A stretch of 64,000 bases of DNA, from assembly GCA_963733945.1 (NCBI GenBank), contig CAVTFD010000001.1:83648-147647 (forward strand), in the 5' to 3' direction. Each line of letters begins with the position of its first letter. The stretch's first letter is position 1. The position numbers were made by a program, and so were the translations under genes. Of the stretch, positions 9,306 to 17,625 are shown piece by piece. The notes under the pieces are model-generated. The model did no database searches, was not told the DNA's origin, and saw nothing but the letters and a program-made list of their open reading frames with translations. The DNA comes from AP-15 sp963733945. GTDB lineage: Bacteria > Pseudomonadota > Alphaproteobacteria > ATCC43930 > CGMCC-115725.

Positions 9306-9734
9306 CTATCGCAGCCGGGCGGCGACTGCCGGTAATCCGGCGATGTCGATGCCGTGGCGCGCGGCTTCGGAGATCAGCGCCAACGGATCGGCGCCCTCGC
9401 GCATCCGGGTCAACGCCCACAGCAAGGCCGAGCGGGTTCCGCTGCGGCAATGGGCGACGACCGGTTGGGCGGCGTCCCGCAGGGTCGCGGCGAAGGCGTC
9501 GACATCGCCGCGCGTCAATGTCGCCGCGGTGATCGGGATGTGGTGATAGGCGATCCCGTGCGCCGCGGCGAGCTGCTTCGCCTCGGCGGCCGGCAACTGC
9601 CCGGGGTCTTCGCCGTCGGGCCGGTTGTTGACGATCGTGCGCACCCCGGCGCGCGCCAGCGCGTCGATGTCCGCGCGATCGAGCCGGCCGGCAACGCTCA
9701 GCCCGGGCGCCAGCGGAAAAAGCTCGGCGGTCAT
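9306..9734 (-). CDS. DUF442 / TIGR01244 protein-tyrosine-phosphatase-fold protein
   Basis: A 142-residue cytoplasmic protein of the DUF442 family (TIGR01244; the domain that precedes the beta-lactamase-fold part in Blh sulfur-stress proteins). It has the cysteine-phosphatase P-loop C-x5-R as 'HCRSGTRS' near residue 93, plus the family N-terminal pattern 'GLSVAGRLDRADIDALARAGVR' in two parts and 'NNRPDGE'. The ATG at 9734 has a strong Shine-Dalgarno (GGAGGAGC) a few bases upstream, which decides it over an in-frame start at 9749. In other proteobacteria this domain is tied to sulfide or biofilm-stress control. No Blh hydrolase is adjacent; a persulfide dioxygenase lies 14 kb away. Confidence 0.8.
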   Translation of the reverse strand: MTAELFPLAPGLSVAGRLDRADIDALARAGVRTIVNNRPDGEDPGQLPAAEAKQLAAAHGIAYHHIPITAATLTRGDVDAFAATLRDAAQPVVAHCRSGTRSALLWALTRMREGADPLALISEAARHGIDIAGLPAVAARLR

Positions 9735-9799
9735 GCTGCTCCTCCACAACCTTGTCGGTGCAGAATCGCAGCTGACGCCGCCGCGGTCACCTGAAAAGA

Positions 9800-10273
9800 T
9801 CAGGCGGCGAATTGCGGCGGCCGCTGGATCATGTCGCCGGCGCGGATCCAGAAGCGTTCGAGCCGGCGCAAGGTGACGCTGGCGGCTTGAAGATCTTCCG
9901 CGCCGACCAGAGCCTGCGGCAGCATCTCGGCATGGCGGCGATGCATCGTGGTCAGGCTGTCGCGCAGCTTGAACCCCTTCTCGGTCAGTCGGACATGGAC
10001 CGAGCGCCGATCGTGCAAAGAGCGCTGCTGCACCAGATAGCCGTTCTCGACCATCTTTTTGACATTGTACGAGACGTTCGAGCCGAGATAGCAGCCGCGC
10101 AAGGTCAGTTCGCCGACGGTCATCTCCGCGTCGCCGATATTGAACAGCATCATCCCCTGGACGTTGTTGATGTCGTGAATCCCGAGCCCCTCGAGCTCGA
10201 GCTTCACCACTTCCAGGAAATGACGGTGGAGACGCTCGACGAGCGAGATAACTTCCAAATACGTATTGTTCAT
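9800..10273 (-). CDS. ldtR: LdtR-like MarR-family winged-helix regulator
   Basis: A 157-residue winged-helix regulator closely resembling alphaproteobacterial LdtR, which controls an L,D-transpeptidase and osmotic/cell-wall stress genes. Seen are the family N-terminus ('YLEVISLVERLHRHFLEVVK'), the helix-turn-helix 'ELTLRGCYLGSNVSYNVKKM' and wing 'RSLHDRRSVHVRLTEKG', then a C-terminal dimerisation helix. No L,D-transpeptidase gene is in the window. Upstream (10274-10333) is an AT-rich stretch with the palindrome TTAATTAA at about 10317 that could hold its promoter and autoregulatory site; that is inference. Confidence 0.85.
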   Translation of the reverse strand: MNNTYLEVISLVERLHRHFLEVVKLELEGLGIHDINNVQGMMLFNIGDAEMTVGELTLRGCYLGSNVSYNVKKMVENGYLVQQRSLHDRRSVHVRLTEKGFKLRDSLTTMHRRHAEMLPQALVGAEDLQAASVTLRRLERFWIRAGDMIQRPPQFAA

Positions 10274-10333
10274 CCGAGCCTCGTCATTGGACGGTCTCGG
10301 CGAGATTAGCCTGGACTTAATTAACTATTCGTT

Positions 10334-11233
10334 TCAAATTTTACGGTCAGGTTTGTCGATAAAGCGATAGATCGCCGAGAAATCGAGCGCGCCGGCTCCC
10401 TGATCGACATGCAGCTGATAGAGCGCTGCCGCGGCCGCGCCCAGCGGGGTCGGCGCCGCCGCCGCACCCGCCGCCTGCTGCGCCAGCCGCAGATCCTTCA
10501 GCATCATTGCAGCGGTGAAACCTGGCGCATAGTCCCGGTTGGCGGGCGAAGACGGGACTGGCCCCGGCACCGGGCAATAGCTCGTCAAAGCCCAGCATTG
10601 ACCCGAGGATTTGGCGACGACGTCGAACAGAGTCTGTGCCGCGAGCCCAAGCCTGTCGGCAAGGGTGAAGGCCTCGCACAGGCCGATCATCGAGACGGCG
10701 AGCAGCATGTTGTTGCAGATCTTGACCGCCTGGCCATTGCCGGCCGGCCCGGCATGGACGATCGTGCGCCCCATCGCCGCCAATATCGGCTGGGCGCGGG
10801 CGAACCCCTCGGCGCTGCCGCCGACCATGATCGTCAGGGTCGCCGCCTCAGCCCCGGCGGTGCCGCCCGAAACCGGCGCATCGAGCATGTCGAAGCCAGC
10901 CTCCGCCGCCGCGGCAGCCACCGCGCGCGCGGTCTCGACATCGATCGTCGAGCAGTCGATCAGCAGCGCGTCCTTGCGCGCGCGTCCCAGCACCCCGCCA
11001 TTGCCGAGATAGACCTCGCGCACCTGCGGCCCGGCCGGCAGCATCGTAATGACGATCTCGCCCGCGGCGACGGCCTCGGCGGCGCTCGCCGCTGCCCGGC
11101 CGCCTTTCGCCGCCAAGGTGGCGACCGCTGCCGGCACGATGTCGTAACCGGTCACCTGATGGCCGGCCTTGACCAGGTTCGCCGCCATCGGCGCCCCCAT
11201 ATTGCCGAGCCCGATAAAGCCGATCGCCGCCAT
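10334..11233 (-). CDS. mmsB: 3-hydroxyisobutyrate dehydrogenase
   Basis: This enzyme oxidises 3-hydroxyisobutyrate to methylmalonate semialdehyde with NAD+ in valine catabolism. The 299-residue protein has the N-terminal Rossmann motif 'GFIGLGNMGAPMAANL' (residues 5-20), the substrate motif 'DAPVSGGTAGAEAATLT' near residue 115, and the catalytic-lysine motif 'GNGQAVKICNNML' around residues 165-177. The ATG at 11233 is preceded by GGAGGAAACCAAGGA. HIBCH and an acyl-CoA dehydrogenase of the same pathway lie on the same strand upstream (14.5-17.6 kb), separated by a lower-GC block that looks inserted. Confidence 0.92.
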   Translation of the reverse strand: MAAIGFIGLGNMGAPMAANLVKAGHQVTGYDIVPAAVATLAAKGGRAAASAAEAVAAGEIVITMLPAGPQVREVYLGNGGVLGRARKDALLIDCSTIDVETARAVAAAAAEAGFDMLDAPVSGGTAGAEAATLTIMVGGSAEGFARAQPILAAMGRTIVHAGPAGNGQAVKICNNMLLAVSMIGLCEAFTLADRLGLAAQTLFDVVAKSSGQCWALTSYCPVPGPVPSSPANRDYAPGFTAAMMLKDLRLAQQAAGAAAAPTPLGAAAAALYQLHVDQGAGALDFSAIYRFIDKPDRKI

Positions 11234-11541
11234 TCCTTGGTTTCCTCCAATTCGGGGTGCCATGTTCCAGGATACGGAGTCTCCGACAGAGCCGGAAGAG
11301 GCCTGCAGAAGCGGCAGTTGCGGCGCACGGCCTGCCTGCGACCAGCTGTTCTCGCAAATGAAGAGATATGCAGCGCGTGAAGCGCCATCGATAACACTCC
11401 GAGAAGAGCAACTACCACGACAGCAAAGGCGCAGGGCATCAGGGCGCCCGATCCCTAGGATCATGCGCTACATGCGCACGGAGGTCAGGGCGATCCTCGG
11501 GCTGTGGGAGAAGTGCGGTCGGGAAAGGACAAGCCTCGTGA
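11234..11541. other. Gap between mmsB and the inserted block; no supported gene
   Basis: About 308 bp. A minus-strand frame starting at 11439 opens with a hydrophobic leader, but it has no Shine-Dalgarno and runs deep into mmsB in another frame, so I do not call it. This stretch may contain the left boundary of the insert that splits the valine-catabolism genes. Confidence 0.4.
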
Positions 11542-11998
11542 TCAGGGAAGTCCCGGTTCCTCTGGCCTCAGCATCGGCCCCCGTATGCCCCTCCCTACTC
11601 CACCAGGCAACCAGCTTTGGTAAAGGAACTTACGGAAGTTCTCCGGTCCCATGTTAAAAGCATCCGGGATGTTGTTCTTCCTTGCATACTCTGCCGCGGC
11701 CTCGTTTAGCTTCGCCTTGTCTAACCAAGGGTAGACCCGCAGGAATGCATCCCATGAAGAATAGGTGACTTCCTCTGGAGGCTCCCTGTGCAGCCAGATC
11801 CCCGGTTTTGCTCACTTCGCTAGAAACTGCCGTAAAGTTGGCGTCGAGAACGCCAGTAATTTGAAAATGCTTCACCCTGCTCAATAGGGCGCTAGCTTGT
11901 CTACGATATACATAGATTATTCCAACCACAACTCCAGGCCAAATTAAGCTGTCTATGAGTTTTGCCCAGGCGCCTGGATCAAGCCATGGTTGCGACAT
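11542..11998 (-). pseudogene. Small membrane-anchored protein of unknown function, one-base frameshift
   Basis: From the ATG at 11998 (AGGAGA about nine bases upstream) the frame reads one membrane helix 'LIWPGVVVGIIYVYRRQ' and a cytoplasmic stretch 'VKHFQITGVLDANFTAVSSE'. At a run of four C on the plus strand (11800-11803) the protein-like frame jumps by one base: dropping one C continues as 'KTGIWLHREPPEEVTYSSWD', then 'YPWLDKAKLNEAAAEYARK' and 'NMGPENFRKFLYQSWLPGG', ending at a TGA at 11542. The restored product is about 151 residues with natural composition on both sides, so this is one gene with a homopolymer indel. I recognise no family. It may belong to the mobile block with the recombinase. 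Confidence 0.6.
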
Positions 11999-12218
11999 AC
12001 CTATGTTTCTCCTGCCACCTCCGGCACGGCCCGAGTCGGCCATTGAAGTGGTCCTGTCGGCAATAACGGACTCTTAGCGGCACAAGATCACTGATCCCGC
12101 ATTGACGTAGATCAACCCCTTGGGGCAGTGCCTCGCGCCTGCGAGGATGCGAAATCTCAAGACTTTCGGGAAATTTCCTTGCCCCCGCCCGATCAATGGG
12201 TTACGCTTCCCGTAAGAT

Positions 12219-12804
12219 ATGACCGAAACGCACCCGCAAAACCGCCGTCTCGGCTATGCCCGCGTCAGCACCTACGGACAGACGCTCGACGCCCAGCTTG
12301 AGCAGCTACGCGGCGCGGGCTGCACCAAGATTTACCGCGAGAAGGTGACCGGCGCGCACAACGACCGGCGCGAGCTTCTCAAGATGCTCGAACGACCTCG
12401 CGCCCGGCGACGTGGTGACGGTGACGCGGATCGACCGCCTCGCGCGCAGCACCTTCGACCTGTTCGCCATCGTCAAGCAGATCGTGGACGCCAAGGCGCA
12501 ATTCCGTTCACTGGCCGAGCCGTGGGCCGACACCGGCACCAGCACCGGGCGCTTGATGATTGCCGTTCTCGGCGGCTTGGCCGACGTGGAGCGCGATCTT
12601 ATCCGCACCCGCACCGCCGAGGGCCGCAGCCGGGCGCAGAAGCGCGGGCAGCACATGGGCCGACCCTCGAAACTGACCGACGCGCAGAAGGCCGAAGCAC
12701 GGCGGCGGCGGGCGCAGGGCGCGACACTTGCCGAACTCGCGCGCAGCTACGGCGTGGGCAAAAGCACGATTTCGCGGCTAAGCGATGACGGCGGAAGAAG
12801 ATAG
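12219..12804 (+). pseudogene. Serine recombinase (resolvase/invertase family), one-base frameshift
   Basis: A small serine recombinase that cuts and rejoins DNA through a serine phosphodiester. The N-terminus has 'GYARVSTYGQTLDAQLEQL' with the catalytic serine in 'ARVS'; after the shift come 'VTVTRIDRLARSTFDLF' and 'GRLMIAVLGGLADVERDLI', then a C-terminal helix-turn-helix 'TLAELARSYGVGKSTISRL'. One extra A at 12391/12392 causes the shift; removing it gives 'MLDDLAPGDVVTVTRIDRL', exactly the family pattern. Restored length is about 194 residues, normal for Tn3-type resolvases and invertases. The next gene overlaps its 3' end. It is the best sign that the lower-GC block here is mobile. Confidence 0.85.
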
Positions 12805-13721
12805 GTTTTTCCGGATCTACCCTGAGCTACACCACTACACAAGGTGGGGTGGAACTCCAAGGCATATTTACGACGAACACATTGCGCGCAACTCATTACA
12901 AATACCTCAATGACCTCACTGAAGTAGAGCACATGAAGCAATATCTAGCCACCCTTGTGCCCAGAAACAGAGTGGAACGCAGAAGCGCAAAAATACAGAT
13001 AGAAAGCATTTATAAAAAGACGTTCACACAATTTGTCATCCCGTATATCGCTTCTTTCACCACTCACGCGGCCGATGCCGAATTTGACAGAGAGAATGGA
13101 CTTTTAGATCAATGGAGCAAATACGGCAGACATGGATACGCCATAGTCTTCGACACCAAATCTTTAGGTAATCTCTTAAATAAAGAATTCGACACACATT
13201 TGTATACGCAAACAATTTATTCAAACGTCGTCTATAATTTCGGAATAGATCATTTCAAGGCATCGTTCGAGCCGCTGATTGTCGAGGCCGCTTGGTTTAT
13301 CTGGGACAACCGCCTCCCGAGATGCTATGCGCGTGCGGAACAATTCATCAGCGACTTCATCAAGACGACGTGTAGTTTTAAGCACTCCGATTGGAGCAAG
13401 GAGCGCGAGGTGCGGATCGTCGCGCACCCGAAGCACCCTTCGGAATTGAAATATATCAGAGAAAGTGACAGCGACGATATCAAAGCGCTTCGCAACCGCT
13501 CACCCAAGCAGATTTTCTACAGGGAGCCCAATATCCCATTTGTAAACCTGTTTGGTGACTTGGGTGTGGATTTGCCGATCAAGAGAATTATTGTAGCGCC
13601 AGATGAAAATCAGGAACTTTTATGGCAACAGGTGTCGGCACTTACTGCGGGCCGAATCCCGGTTTACCGTTCTGGGATTGAGCTCCGGCTCTTGCAGGAG
13701 CTCGACAAAGGCACCGTGTGA
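12785..13721 (+). pseudogene. DUF2971-family protein, one-base frameshift near its N-terminus
   Basis: The main frame (from 12849) reads 'GIFTTNTLRATHYKYLND', then 'GLLDQWSKYGRHGYAIVFD' and 'DWSKEREVRIVAHPKHP', which is the DUF2971 layout. The expected N-terminus lies one frame away: an ATG at 12785, inside the recombinase 3' end, gives 'MTAEEDRFFRIYPELHHYT'. One extra G in 12843-12849 separates the two; removing it yields 'HHYTSGVELQGIF', typical of the family. Restored length is about 312 residues. DUF2971 proteins are found in accessory islands and their biochemical function is not established. Base composition is lower in GC than the flanking metabolic genes. Confidence 0.65.
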
Positions 13722-13768
13722 CGGACTTGTGCTTAAGCGTTGATATTTTCTGGAAGTCCGTTCGAGCT

Positions 13769-14368
13769 ATGCGAAAGATATCTGTCATCGTAGTTGCACT
13801 AATTCTTGGCGTCTGTATCGGAGTGATTGCCCCACACTTATTTTCCCACGATGTCAATTCGTCGTGGCGGACAGTAGTCACCGAAGGAAAGTATTTCGGC
13901 ATAGGCTACGACCCGTCTGCCCTGTTTACAGATTTACCGATGCCAGAAATTAAAATGATCTCCGGGAAGGCGAAATTTATGGACCGCGTAGGACCGGGCC
14001 AATCAACAAACCTTGGCTACATCATCAATGTTGAGATGGGTGCGCTCGATTTGGTAAAGGTTCCGCAACGCTACAAAGAACAAACAACGGAAATGGAAAA
14101 CGGTTACAAAGTAACTACGCTACCGATAGAGCAAGCCTCTTATGCCATTGAGTTTGATTTTGATCTAAAAGATCAGGACGGCTTTGTGTTACAAACAGTG
14201 CATGCTAAAGACGTACCGTCTCTCATGTCCGGCGCCAAGAACACGTTTCAGGCAAAAACAGAAGATCCAATTCCCTACGCCACGGCAATCAAAGTGCAGG
14301 AGATTTTGCTGCGGCCTTCTATTGTCAAATGCCTCACGTGTAAGCCTGCGGTGACAACCCCGCCGTGA
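13769..14368 (+). CDS. Membrane-anchored or exported protein of unknown function
   Basis: About 199 residues from the ATG at 13769; a GTG at 13718 that overlaps the preceding stop is the alternative start. A single hydrophobic helix at the extreme N-terminus ('VIVVALILGVCIGVIAP') suggests a signal anchor. The rest is soluble and beta-rich in look ('SYAIEFDFDLKDQDGFVLQ'), which recalls FxLYD-like extracellular domains, but I cannot assign it. The C-terminus carries 'VKCLTCKP'. It follows the DUF2971 gene with no gap if the GTG is used, so the two may be co-transcribed in the inserted block. Composition is AT-richer than the surroundings. Confidence 0.6.
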   Translation: MRKISVIVVALILGVCIGVIAPHLFSHDVNSSWRTVVTEGKYFGIGYDPSALFTDLPMPEIKMISGKAKFMDRVGPGQSTNLGYIINVEMGALDLVKVPQRYKEQTTEMENGYKVTTLPIEQASYAIEFDFDLKDQDGFVLQTVHAKDVPSLMSGAKNTFQAKTEDPIPYATAIKVQEILLRPSIVKCLTCKPAVTTPP

Positions 14369-14487
14369 AAAAGATCGGAATTTTCCAGAACCCCGTTATG
14401 CGACTTACGCGCCATATCAAAATCTCGCTCGCGTGCCGCTTTGAAATGACGCGCCAAGCGGCGTTTGTGGGGGCGTATCGTCTCATC

Positions 14488-15582
14488 CTAATCGTCGAAG
14501 CGCAGTTCGCGGTCGCCGATCGGCGCGAAATAAGCCTCGATCATTTCGTCGTCGATCTCGGCAAGGGTCGGCGGGCGCCAGCGTGGCGTTTGGCCCTTGT
14601 CGATCAGCGCCGCCCGCACGCCTTCGTAAAAATCGTGCGCGGCCATGAAATGCTGGGTCAGCCGATATTCGAGCTCGAGCGCCGGTTCGACGCCGTAGTC
14701 CTGCCCTACGATCAGCTGGCGCAAGGTTACTTTCAGGCTGGTCGGCGATTTCGTCAGCAGCCCGGCGCGGGTTTCCGCCGCCCAGCCCGCATCGGCCCCG
14801 CCTGCCGCCGCCTCGGCTGCGAGCTGATCGAGGATCGCCTCGACACTGTCGCCGGCGAAGCACCGATCGATCGCCGGGCGCAAGGCCGCCAGCGGAGGCG
14901 GGCCGGGATCGCCGGCAAACTCGGCGAGCAGCGCCGCGACCTGCTCGGACCTGCCGTCCTTTGCCCACGCAGTCCCGGCGAGCGCCGTGACCAGCGCCTC
15001 GACCCGCTCCTGCGCGACGACATGGGTGGCAAAGCCGCAATAAAACGCGTCGGCTGCCCGCAACCGGGCGCCGGTCAGGCCGAGATAGCGCCCGATTTGC
15101 CCCGGGCAGCGATTCAGAAACCGGGTTGCGCCGACATCGGGAAACAGCCCGATCGCGGTCTCCGGCATCGCGAACAGTGTGCGCTCGGTCGCTACCCGGT
15201 AGGCGCCATTGACCGAGATTCCGGCGCCGCCGCCCATCGTGATCCCATCGATGATCGCGATATAGGGCTTGGGAAATCGGTGGATTTGGCGAATGAGCTC
15301 ATATTCTTCGCGGAAGAACACCGCAGTCAGATCAGGATCGCCGCTGATCCCGCGTCCGGCCTCATAGACCGCCCGCACATCGCCGCCGGCGCAGAACGCC
15401 CGCCCGCCGGCGCCGCGGACCACGACGGCATGCACCGACGGGTCTTCGGCCCAGCCCGACAGCGCCGGTGCGAAGCGCCGGTAATTGTCGAGGGTCAGCG
15501 CATTCAGCGCCTGCGGCCGGTTGATCGTCAGGGTGGCGAGCCCGCCCTCGCGGCCGAGCAGGATCTCCTTTTCTACGGACAT
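14488..15582 (-). CDS. 3-hydroxyisobutyryl-CoA hydrolase (enoyl-CoA hydratase/isomerase superfamily)
   Basis: Hydrolyses 3-hydroxyisobutyryl-CoA to free 3-hydroxyisobutyrate, the substrate of MmsB. The 364-residue length and the long C-terminal half are typical of HIBCH rather than simple crotonases. The crotonase core shows the oxyanion motif 'GGRAFCAGGDVRAVYE' and 'DGITMGGGAGISVNG', and the catalytic region 'FAMPETAIGLFPDVGATRF'. The C-terminal part has 'SPTSLKVTLRQL'. The ATG at 15582 follows GGGGAGAGC and is preferred over an in-frame start at 15618 that would add residues coming from a palindromic repeat. It is separated from mmsB by the inserted block and from the acyl-CoA dehydrogenase by the GIY-YIG unit. 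Confidence 0.9.
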   Translation of the reverse strand: MSVEKEILLGREGGLATLTINRPQALNALTLDNYRRFAPALSGWAEDPSVHAVVVRGAGGRAFCAGGDVRAVYEAGRGISGDPDLTAVFFREEYELIRQIHRFPKPYIAIIDGITMGGGAGISVNGAYRVATERTLFAMPETAIGLFPDVGATRFLNRCPGQIGRYLGLTGARLRAADAFYCGFATHVVAQERVEALVTALAGTAWAKDGRSEQVAALLAEFAGDPGPPPLAALRPAIDRCFAGDSVEAILDQLAAEAAAGGADAGWAAETRAGLLTKSPTSLKVTLRQLIVGQDYGVEPALELEYRLTQHFMAAHDFYEGVRAALIDKGQTPRWRPPTLAEIDDEMIEAYFAPIGDRELRFDD

Positions 15583-15916
15583 GCTCTCCCCGTTTGTGGC
15601 CGGGCTTGGCCCGGCCATCCACGAGCATCATGATCAGCAGGTCGTACAGATCGTCCCAACTCGGATTATTGAGCAATATCAGCCGAACCTTCCATGCACG
15701 CCGATAGTGCTTCATGTTCTGTTCACGCTGCCTCGCATCGCGGATGTCATCATAGTGCTCGCAATAGACGAGGTGCTTCAAACCGTAGCGCTTGGTGAAG
15801 CCGTCCACCAGCCCTTCGCGGTGTTCCCAAGATCGGCGGGCGAGATCGTCGGTCACGCCCACATACAATGTACCGTTCGGCCGGTTCGTCATAATGTACA
15901 CCCATCCGGCAGCCAT
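15362..15916 (-). CDS. GIY-YIG nuclease-domain protein reading into a palindromic repeat
   Basis: The first 95 or so residues (15916 to about 15632) form a complete UvrC/SLX1-type GIY-YIG domain: 'GWVYIMTNRPNGTLYVGVT' with the two signature strands, then 'LARRSWEHREG', 'RYGLKHLVYCEHYDD', 'ARQREQNMKHYRRAWK' (with the metal-binding Glu) and 'NNPSWDDLYDLL'. Related proteins normally stop here. This frame continues as 'VDGRAKPGHK', which is one arm of the palindromic repeat translated, and then antisense-like residues over the HIBCH start, ending at 15362. The tail is probably not functional. Identical inverted copies of the repeat lie on both sides of the domain. Small proteins of this type occur in many copies in alphaproteobacteria; their role is unknown. 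Confidence 0.75.
   Translation of the reverse strand: MAAGWVYIMTNRPNGTLYVGVTDDLARRSWEHREGLVDGFTKRYGLKHLVYCEHYDDIRDARQREQNMKHYRRAWKVRLILLNNPSWDDLYDLLIMMLVDGRAKPGHKRGEHVRRKGDPARPRGRARHPDDQPAAGAECADPRQLPALRTGAVGLGRRPVGACRRGPRRRRAGVLRRRRCAGGL
15596..15625. repeat. Palindromic repeat, copy A (inverted relative to copy B)
   Basis: A 30-nt element whose core is a 9-bp hairpin (TGGCCGGGC, loop TTG, GCCCGGCCA). It matches the alphaproteobacterial intergenic repeat whose translation reads like '(M)AGLxPAIH'. Copy B (15953-15982) is its exact reverse complement over all 30 nt. It sits between the GIY-YIG domain end and the HIBCH start. Confidence 0.85.
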
Positions 15917-15952
15917 TCCCGGAAGTTAGCGCTTCATTCGTTCGGCCGTCTT

Positions 15953-15982
15953 CTCGTGGATGGCCGGGCCAAGCCCGGCCAC
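15953..15982. repeat. Palindromic repeat, copy B
   Basis: A perfect 30-nt reverse-complement copy of the element at 15596-15625, placed 37 bp upstream of the GIY-YIG start. Together the two copies frame the nuclease gene as a 387-bp unit. Confidence 0.85.
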
Positions 15983-16020
15983 GACGAACGCCCAGGCGAG
16001 CAGGATCTCGTTGCTGCCGG

Positions 16021-16482
16021 TCACGAAGGCAAATCTTTGCGCAGCACGTAGGAGGTGGCTGCGATACGATAGCCGAGCGCGGCGTAGAATGCGTGCGCCG
16101 GCGCACGCATGACATTCGAGCTCAACACCACCGAGCGACAGTCGCGTTCGCGCCCCCAACGTTCCGCTTCCGCCATCAGGGTTCGGCCGATGCCGGCCCG
16201 GCGGAACGCCTCGTCGACGACGATCGCCTGCACAACCGCTTCCCGCGGGTTCTCGATCGCCGGGCGGACGAACATATGGAGCAGGCCCACGATCCGCCCC
16301 GCCATCTCGGCGACAAGCGCCGAGTGGTCGGGGGTGAAGATAACCTCGCCTACCCGTCGCATCGCCTCCTCTAGGGTCATCTGGTAACCCAGCTGGGCGA
16401 GCAGACTCAGGCATTGCGGGATGTCGTCGCGGGTTATCGAGCGCAGACGGAGCGATGGCATTGGTCCGCCGCCCTCACTCAT
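16021..16482 (-). CDS. GNAT-family N-acetyltransferase
   Basis: A 153-residue GNAT acetyltransferase that would transfer acetyl from acetyl-CoA to an unknown amine. The N-terminal fold is 'LRLRSITRDDIPQCLSLL'; the acetyl-CoA-binding motif A is 'IVVDEAFRRAGIGRTLMAEA' (R/Q-x-x-G-x-G/A as RRAGIG), followed by 'YAALGYRIAATSYVL'. The start at 16482 overlaps the acyl-CoA dehydrogenase stop by eight bases, indicating co-translation with it; an internal ATG at 16461 is an alternative. The substrate is unknown. Confidence 0.85.
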   Translation of the reverse strand: MSEGGGPMPSLRLRSITRDDIPQCLSLLAQLGYQMTLEEAMRRVGEVIFTPDHSALVAEMAGRIVGLLHMFVRPAIENPREAVVQAIVVDEAFRRAGIGRTLMAEAERWGRERDCRSVVLSSNVMRAPAHAFYAALGYRIAATSYVLRKDLPS

Positions 16483-17625
16483 TCGACGGGCCGAGCAGAT
16501 GCCGGGCGATGATCACCCGCATGATCTCGTTGGTGCCTTCGAGGATCTGGTGCACGCGCAAATCGCGCAGATAGCGCTCGATCGGAAAGTCCTTCAGATA
16601 GCCGTAGCCGCCGAACAGCTGCAATGCCTCGTTGCAGATGTGGAACCCGGCATCGGTCGCGAAACGCTTGGCCATCGCGCAATGCATGACCGCCTGCGGA
16701 TCGCTGCGGTCGAGGCTCGCCGCCCCGCGCCAGACCATCAGCCGCGCCGCGTCGAGTTCGGTCGCCATGTCGGCGAGCTTGAACTGCAACGCCTGGAATT
16801 CCGCGAGCGGGCGGCCGAACTGGCGGCGTTCGAGCAGATAGGCGCGCGCCGCTTCGAGACAGGCCCGCGCCCCGCCCAGCGAACACGCGGCGATATTGAG
16901 CCGCCCGCCGTCGAGCCCCATCATCGCGATCTTGAACCCGTCCCCTTCGGCGCCGATCCGATTGGCCACGGGGACCCGGCAATCCTCGAAGATCACCATC
17001 GCCGTCGGCTGCGAGTTCCAGCCGAGTTTTCTTTCCTTCTTGCCGAAAGAGAGGCCGGGCGTCTCCTTTTCGACGACCAGACACGAGATGCCCTTTGGCC
17101 CCTGGCCGCCGGTCCGCACCATCACGACGTAGATGTCGCTCGACGCCGCCGCCCGAGATGAACGCCTTGGTCCCGTTCAGCACGTAATCGTCGCCGTCGC
17201 GCACGGCGCGGGTGGCGAGCGCCGCCGCATCCGATCCGCTGCCCGGCTCGGTCAGGCAATAGCTCGAAAGATGCGCCATGCTGGTCAGATCAGGCAGAAA
17301 CCGCGCGCGCTGCTCGCGCGCTGCCGAAGCGGTCGATCATCCACGACGCCATGTTGTGGATCGACAGATAGGCCGCCGTCGACGCACAGGCCGCGGCCAA
17401 TTCCTCGAAGATGATCGCCGCATCGATCCGGCCGAGCCCGCTGCCGCCGAACTCCTCGCCGACATAGATCCCGGCAAAACCCAGCGCCGCCGCCCGCCGT
17501 AACGCCTCGACCGGGAACTCCTGGCGCTCGTCCCACCCCGGGGCCTGAGCCAGCCATTCCTCGCGCGCAAACGCCCGCGCCGTCTCCCGAAACGCCCGCT
17601 GCTCGTCAGAAAGCTCGAAATCCAT
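16475..17625 (-). pseudogene. Acyl-CoA dehydrogenase (isobutyryl-CoA type by context), two one-base insertions
   Basis: An FAD-dependent acyl-CoA dehydrogenase; beside HIBCH and MmsB it is best read as isobutyryl-CoA dehydrogenase of valine degradation. The three frames give the N-terminal helical domain ('MDFELSDEQRAFRETARAF', 'GFAGIYVGEEFGGSGLG'), the signature 'SYCLTEPGSGSDAAAL', and the C-terminal part ('RRQFGRPLAEFQALQFKLAD', 'QLFGGYGYLKDFPIERYLRD', 'QILEGTNEIMRVI'). One extra base near 17312 (removal restores 'GSAEQRARFLPDLTSM') and one near 17141 (removal restores 'ISGGGASDIYVVMVRTGG') account for the breaks. About 383 residues when restored, full family length. Either a recent double frameshift or sequencing error. 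Confidence 0.85.

Noticed and set aside
11152..11439. Minus-strand frame opening with a hydrophobic leader
   Set aside because: No ribosome-binding site and it runs into mmsB in another frame; remaining residues are Arg/Pro noise.
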